From: an uncultured Rhodocyclaceae bacterium
GTDB lineage: Bacteria > Pseudomonadota > Gammaproteobacteria > Burkholderiales > Rhodocyclaceae
Reading direction: 5' to 3'
Length of the DNA stretch: 20,833 bases
Assembly (NCBI GenBank): GCA_937892345.1
Contig: CALAGF010000176.1
Coordinates: forward strand, 1-20,833
Shown piece after piece: positions 14,914 to 20,833 of the stretch (within the stretch, counting starts at the first letter, position 1; every line of letters starts with the position of its first letter). The notes beneath the pieces were generated by a model. The model saw nothing but the letters and a program-made list of their open reading frames with translations, was not told the DNA's origin and did not search any database. Made by a program: the position numbers and the translations under genes.

Positions 14914-17064
14914 ATGTCAGAAAAGTTCTTTGATTCCAATAACCTGGATGTCTGGGAGAAAGCGGCTGCAAAGCAGTCGCCGGGTGGCGATGTCAATAAT
15001 CTGGTGTGGAATACCCCTGAAGGGCTCAAGGTCAAAGCCTTGTATACCCGCAAGGATATCGATGATCTTGAATTTTCCGATACCCTGCCCGGCGTCGCAC
15101 CGTTCCTGCGCGGACCGCAGCCAACGATGTATGCGGTCAAGCCTTGGACCATCCGTCAGTATGCCGGCTTCTCCACCGCCGAAGCTTCCAATGCCTTTTA
15201 CCGCAAGGCGCTCGCCGCCGGCGGCCAAGGCGTTTCCGTTGCTTTCGACCTGGCAACGCACCGCGGCTACGACTCTGATAATCCCCGCGTGCTGGGCGAT
15301 GTCGGCAAGGCCGGCGTAGCGATTGACTCCGTTGAAGACATGAAAATCCTGTTCGATGGCATCCCGCTCGACAAGATTTCTGTCTCGATGACGATGAATG
15401 GTGCCGTACTGCCGATTCTGGCGGGCTACATCGTGGCTGCCGAAGAGCAAGGCGTGTCGCAGGACAAACTCTCAGGCACCATCCAGAACGACATTCTCAA
15501 AGAATTCATGGTGCGGAATACCTATATTTATCCGCCCAAGCCGTCGATGAAGATCATTGCCGATATTTTCGGCTACACGGCGCAGCACATGCCGAAGTTC
15601 AATTCGATCTCGATTTCCGGGTATCACATCCAGGAGGCCGGCGCCAACCAGGCCATCGAGCTCGCCTTCACGCTGGCTGACGGCATGGAATACGTGCGCA
15701 CCGGCGTTGCCTCGGGCATGGACGTTGATACCTTCGCGGGTCGTCTGTCCTTTTTCTGGGCGGTCGGCATGAATTTCTATCTTGAAATCGCCAAGATGCG
15801 CGCCGCCCGTCTGCTGTGGCACCGCATCATGACCGGCTTCAACGCCAAGAGCCCGAAGTCGATGATGCTGCGCACGCACAGCCAGACCTCCGGCTGGTCG
15901 CTGACCGAGCAGGACCCGTACAACAATGTCGTGCGTACCACCATCGAAGCGATGGCGGCCGTCTTCGGCGGTACCCAGTCGCTGCATACCAATGCGCTGG
16001 ACGAAGCCATTGCCCTGCCGACCGAGTTCTCGTCGCGCATCGCCCGCAATACGCAGCTGATCATCCAGGAAGAAACCCACATCACCAACGTCGTTGATCC
16101 GTGGGCCGGTTCCTACATGATGGAGAAGCTGACCCAGGACATGGCCGACAAGGCTTGGGACATCATTCAGGAAATCGAGGCCATGGGCGGTATGACCAAG
16201 GCCGTGGAGTCCGGCTGGGCCAAGATGCAGGTCGAAACCTGCGCCGCCGACAAACAAGCACGCATCGACTCCGGCAAGGACGTCATCGTTGGTGTGAACA
16301 AGTACAAGCTGGCCAAGGAAGACGCGATCGACATTCTCGATATCGACAACCACGCCGTCCGAGAATCCCAGATTGCGCGTCTGAAAAACATCCGCGCCAG
16401 TCGCGACAGTGCTGCGGTCAACGCTGCTCTGGAAGCATTAACCAAGGCTGCCGAAAGCGGCGAAGGCAATTTGCTCGATCTGACCGTCAAGGCCATCCGC
16501 CTGCGCGCCACGGTGGGTGAAGTGTCGGATGCGCTGGAGAAGATTTTTGGTCGTTTCCGCGCCAACAACCAGACCATTTCGGGGGTTTATGGAGGCGTTG
16601 TGGAAGGTCAGGAAAGCTGGGAGCAGATCAAGGCCGATGTCGCCAGGTTCGCCGAAGAAGATGGCCGTCGTCCGCGCATCATGATCGCCAAGCTGGGTCA
16701 GGACGGTCATGATCGTGGCGCCAAGGTGGTTGCCACCGCCTACGCCGATCTTGGCTTTGACATCGACATGGGTCCGCTCTTCCAGACACCGGAAGAGGCG
16801 GCTCGTCAGGCCATCGAAAACGATGTGCATGCCGTGGGTGTGTCTTCGCTGGCCGCCGGCCACAAGACCCTGCTGCCGGCACTGGTCAAGGCCCTGAAGG
16901 ATCAGGGCGGCGACGACATCATCGTGTTCGCTGGCGGCGTAATTCCGGCGCAGGACTACGACTTCCTGTTCGATTCCGGTGCCAAGGCCGTTTTCGGTCC
17001 GGGGACCCGGATCGAAGATTCGGCAGTCAAGGTGCTGGAAGAAATCCGCAAGGCTCGCGGCTAA
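14914..17064 (+). CDS. scpA: Methylmalonyl-CoA mutase, adenosylcobalamin-dependent
   Basis: The 716-residue protein has the full length of a single-chain mutase. The N-terminal substrate-binding barrel contains TMYAVKPWTIRQYAGFSTAE, with Y83 matching catalytic Tyr89 of the Propionibacterium enzyme, and ISGYHIQEAGA with H238 matching His244. The C-terminal cobalamin domain has KLGQDGHDRG, where H599 is the lower axial cobalt ligand, then GVSSLAAGH and FAGGVIPAQDY. It interconverts (R)-methylmalonyl-CoA and succinyl-CoA in the cytoplasm. The frame is open to 14863, but the ATG at 14914 has an AGGGG site 6 nt upstream and gives the usual N-terminus. meaB follows 7 nt after the stop. Its cofactor would come from the corrinoid operon at the left of the window. 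Confidence 0.97.
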   Translation: MSEKFFDSNNLDVWEKAAAKQSPGGDVNNLVWNTPEGLKVKALYTRKDIDDLEFSDTLPGVAPFLRGPQPTMYAVKPWTIRQYAGFSTAEASNAFYRKALAAGGQGVSVAFDLATHRGYDSDNPRVLGDVGKAGVAIDSVEDMKILFDGIPLDKISVSMTMNGAVLPILAGYIVAAEEQGVSQDKLSGTIQNDILKEFMVRNTYIYPPKPSMKIIADIFGYTAQHMPKFNSISISGYHIQEAGANQAIELAFTLADGMEYVRTGVASGMDVDTFAGRLSFFWAVGMNFYLEIAKMRAARLLWHRIMTGFNAKSPKSMMLRTHSQTSGWSLTEQDPYNNVVRTTIEAMAAVFGGTQSLHTNALDEAIALPTEFSSRIARNTQLIIQEETHITNVVDPWAGSYMMEKLTQDMADKAWDIIQEIEAMGGMTKAVESGWAKMQVETCAADKQARIDSGKDVIVGVNKYKLAKEDAIDILDIDNHAVRESQIARLKNIRASRDSAAVNAALEALTKAAESGEGNLLDLTVKAIRLRATVGEVSDALEKIFGRFRANNQTISGVYGGVVEGQESWEQIKADVARFAEEDGRRPRIMIAKLGQDGHDRGAKVVATAYADLGFDIDMGPLFQTPEEAARQAIENDVHAVGVSSLAAGHKTLLPALVKALKDQGGDDIIVFAGGVIPAQDYDFLFDSGAKAVFGPGTRIEDSAVKVLEEIRKARG

Positions 17065-17071
17065 TACCCGG

Positions 17072-18082
17072 ATGAAGCTGGACGAAGCCGCCGTGCTAGC
17101 GAATGCTCTGTCGCCTGTCGATCAGCAGTTGGTCGACGGCGTGATCCAAGGTCAGCGTCGGGCGCTGGCCAAGGCGATTACGCTGATCGAATCGACGCGC
17201 GCAGATCATCAGCAGCGGGCTCAGCAGGTGTTGAACGCGCTTTTGCCGAGTACCGGCAAGGCGATTCGCATCGGAATTTCCGGTGTGCCGGGCGCGGGCA
17301 AGTCCACCTTCATTGAGGCGCTGGGCATCTGGCTGATTGAGCAGGGCAAAAAACTGGCGGTTTTGGCGGTTGACCCCTCGTCGACCGTCAGCGGCGGCTC
17401 CATTCTCGGCGACAAGACGCGCATGGAACTCCTGAGCCAGCGCGAAGAAGCTTTCATCCGGCCGAGCCCATCGTCCGGATCGCTGGGCGGGGTTGCCGAA
17501 AAATCCCGCGAGGCCATGCTGCTCTGCGAAGCTGCCGGCTACGATGTGATCATCATTGAAACCGTGGGTGTCGGCCAGTCCGAAACGACGGTAGCCGGCA
17601 TGGTCGACATGTTCTGCCTGCTGCAGTTGCCGAATGCTGGCGACGACCTGCAGGCCATCAAGAAGGGTATTGTCGAAATCGCCGATATGGTGATTATCAA
17701 CAAGGCCGATATCGACAAGCAGGCAACTGCTGTGGTTCGCGCTCAGTGGCGCAATGCCCTGCACATGTTGCGTCCGGCTTCGCCCAACTGGGGGCCACCG
17801 GTGATCGCCCTGTCGGCGCTGCACAAGGAAGGTATTGCCGATTTCTGGGAGCAAGTCGAAAAATATCAGGCGGCACTCAAACCGACCGGCGAGTTTGCTG
17901 CCAAGCGCCAGCATCAGTCCCTGAGCTGGATGTGGCAGTTGATCGACTCGGGTCTGCGCCAGCATTTCCGTCACCACCCGCGCGTTCAGGCGAATCTGCC
18001 TGCGCTCACCCAATCTGTTGAGCAGGGCCATACGACGCCGGCTGCGGCTGCGTATGTGCTGCTCGACTACCTGAAACACTGA
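17072..18082 (+). CDS. meaB: MeaB/ArgK-type GTPase, methylmalonyl-CoA mutase chaperone
   Basis: The 336-residue protein is a G3E-family P-loop GTPase. It has P-loop GVPGAGKST (71-79), VDPSSTVSGGSILGDKTRM, IIETVGVGQSE and the guanine-specificity motif NKAD (210-213), and it ends in a C-terminal dimerisation segment. MeaB gates loading of adenosylcobalamin into the mutase and protects it from inactivation. The ATG at 17072 is chosen because upstream in-frame starts lie within scpA; no strong ribosome binding site is visible, so translation may be coupled to scpA, whose stop is 7 nt away. Older annotations call this family ArgK, a kinase function not supported by its place beside the mutase. Confidence 0.96.
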   Translation: MKLDEAAVLANALSPVDQQLVDGVIQGQRRALAKAITLIESTRADHQQRAQQVLNALLPSTGKAIRIGISGVPGAGKSTFIEALGIWLIEQGKKLAVLAVDPSSTVSGGSILGDKTRMELLSQREEAFIRPSPSSGSLGGVAEKSREAMLLCEAAGYDVIIIETVGVGQSETTVAGMVDMFCLLQLPNAGDDLQAIKKGIVEIADMVIINKADIDKQATAVVRAQWRNALHMLRPASPNWGPPVIALSALHKEGIADFWEQVEKYQAALKPTGEFAAKRQHQSLSWMWQLIDSGLRQHFRHHPRVQANLPALTQSVEQGHTTPAAAAYVLLDYLKH

Positions 18083-18118
18083 AGTTCCGAATTACCCGAT
18101 CCACTTAGGGAGTTTTTT

Positions 18119-19654
<1,536 letters not shown>

Positions 19655-19675
19655 GCGTCAGGGAGAAAAAGGAAT

Positions 19676-20833
19676 ATGTTCACTAAAATTCTGATCGCAA
19701 ACCGCGGCGAAATCGCCTGCCGCGTCATCAAGACCGCCCGCAAGATGGGCATCAAGACCGTTGCCGTCTATTCCGAAGCCGACAAGGATGCCTTGTTTGT
19801 CGATATGGCCGATGAAGCCGTCTGCATCGGCCCCGCTGCGTCGAAAGAGTCCTATCTCGTTGCCGACAAGATCATCGCTGCCTGCAAGCAGACCGGTGCT
19901 CAGGCCGTCCATCCGGGTTACGGCTTCCTCTCTGAAAATGCCGCGTTCTCGCGTCGTCTGGAAGAAGAAGGCATCAAGTTCATCGGTCCGAAGCACTACT
20001 CCATCGCCAAGATGGGCGACAAGATCGAGTCCAAGAAGCTGGCCATCGAAGCCAAGGTCAATACCATTCCGGGCTACAACGATGCCATCTCCGGTCCTGA
20101 CGAAGCCGTCAAGATTGCCCAGAGTATTGGCTACCCGGTGATGATCAAGGCCTCCGCCGGCGGCGGAGGCAAGGGTCTGCGCGTGGCTTACAACGATGCC
20201 GAAGCGCACGAAGGCTTCTCGTCCTGCGTGAACGAAGCGCGTAATTCCTTTGGTGACGACCGCGTCTTCATCGAAAAGTATGTTCTGGAACCGCGCCACA
20301 TCGAAATCCAGTTGCTCGGCGACTCGCACGGCAACTACGTCTACCTGAACGAGCGTGACTGCTCGATCCAGCGCCGTCACCAGAAGGTTATCGAAGAAGC
20401 ACCGAGCCCCTTCGTTGATCCCGAAATGCGCAAGGCGATGGGCGAACAGGCCGTGGCCCTGGCCCGTGCCGTGAATTACGAATCGGCCGGCACGGTCGAA
20501 TTCGTGGTGTCCGGTGCGACCAAGGAGTTCTACTTCCTGGAAATGAACACCCGCCTGCAGGTGGAACACCCGGTTACCGAACTGATCACCGGCCTCGACC
20601 TGGTCGAGCAGATGATCCGCGTTGCCTACGGTGAAAAGCTGCCGCTGACCCAGGCTGACGTCAAGATCGACGGTTGGGCCATGGAGTGCCGGATCAACGC
20701 CGAAGACCCGTTCCGCGGCTTCCTGCCGTCGACGGGTCGTCTGGTCAAATTCCTGCCGCCGGCCGAGTCGACCGATGCACAGGGCACGACCCGCGTCGAC
20801 ACCGGCGTGTACGATGGTGGCGAGATCTCGATG
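19676..20833 (+). CDS. pccA: Propionyl-CoA carboxylase alpha (biotin carboxylase) subunit, 3' end outside window
   Basis: The first 386 residues are visible. They hold the biotin carboxylase N-domain (FTKILIANRGEIACRVIKTA, HPGYGFLSEN), the ATP-grasp glycine loop KASAGGGGKG (158-167), and the catalytic segment EMNTRLQVEHPVTE (289-302) with R293, E297 and H298. The start of the C-domain (ECRINAEDP) follows. It carboxylates biotin with ATP and bicarbonate. The biotin attachment domain (usually AMKM or similar) should lie past the right edge, so it cannot be seen whether this is a fused alpha subunit or a bare AccC. A PccA-type subunit is expected from its place 21 nt after pccB. AAGGA is only 2 nt and AGGGAG 10 nt before the ATG, neither at ideal spacing. 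Confidence 0.94.
   Translation, partial: MFTKILIANRGEIACRVIKTARKMGIKTVAVYSEADKDALFVDMADEAVCIGPAASKESYLVADKIIAACKQTGAQAVHPGYGFLSENAAFSRRLEEEGIKFIGPKHYSIAKMGDKIESKKLAIEAKVNTIPGYNDAISGPDEAVKIAQSIGYPVMIKASAGGGGKGLRVAYNDAEAHEGFSSCVNEARNSFGDDRVFIEKYVLEPRHIEIQLLGDSHGNYVYLNERDCSIQRRHQKVIEEAPSPFVDPEMRKAMGEQAVALARAVNYESAGTVEFVVSGATKEFYFLEMNTRLQVEHPVTELITGLDLVEQMIRVAYGEKLPLTQADVKIDGWAMECRINAEDPFRGFLPSTGRLVKFLPPAESTDAQGTTRVDTGVYDGGEISM

Noticed and set aside
15472..16353. A 293-codon minus-strand frame, and others of similar size opposite meaB and pccB
   Set aside because: They are shadows of strongly conserved metabolic genes, with no ribosome binding site or domain of their own.
16979..17071. Earlier start for meaB inside scpA
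   Set aside because: It would need a 31-residue extension in another frame of scpA. The ATG at 17072 gives the normal MeaB N-terminus.

Overview
The window looks like the chromosome of a betaproteobacterium, probably of the Rhodocyclales (Dechloromonas/Azonexus/Accumulibacter type). This is inferred from the high GC content, a zapA-6S RNA pair, a DUF485-ActP acetate transporter, and a clustered propionyl-CoA/methylmalonyl-CoA pathway. No taxon-specific marker was available. Every gene seen is intact except the two cut by the window edges. No insertion sequence, prophage, CRISPR array, tRNA or rRNA gene was found.

Region 1 (1-7610, minus strand) is a corrinoid uptake and salvage operon read right to left. 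A cobalamin riboswitch (about 7406-7575) is followed by a BtuB-type TonB-dependent receptor, a BtuC-type FecCD permease, a BtuD-type ATPase, the corrinoid adenosyltransferase CobO, and a large CobN-family chelatase cut by the left edge. The genes are separated by 9 nt or less or overlap by 4 nt. The CobN-like protein begins with what looks like a signal peptide or membrane anchor. That is unexpected for a cytoplasmic CobNST cobaltochelatase and resembles the exported CobN relatives that sit next to TonB receptors, such as HmuS.

Region 2 (7690-9324, plus strand) holds a small coiled-coil gene, zapA, the 6S RNA and a TSUP permease. A strong promoter sits so close to the first ATG that the transcript may be leaderless. 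Region 3 is a minus-strand crotonase-family gene (9325-10101) diverging from a DUF485-actP transporter operon (10216-12197). That operon is preceded by a 12-bp perfect palindrome and closed by a strong terminator.

Region 4 (12289-14068) is a two-gene aerotaxis-type receptor. A soluble Aer-like PAS protein overlaps by 26 nt a membrane-anchored methyl-accepting protein that has no sensor domain of its own. Region 5 is a GntR/FCD regulator (14076-14747, minus) diverging from scpA-meaB-pccB-pccA (14914 to the right edge). These genes carboxylate propionyl-CoA and isomerise methylmalonyl-CoA to succinyl-CoA with adenosylcobalamin. An inverted repeat fills the spacer of the scpA promoter and also overlaps the likely gntR promoter.

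The regions are linked in function. The left operon imports and adenosylates corrinoid, and the right operon uses adenosylcobalamin in the mutase. ActP and the crotonase fit growth on short-chain acids. The link is inferred from gene content, because no shared regulatory site was seen.
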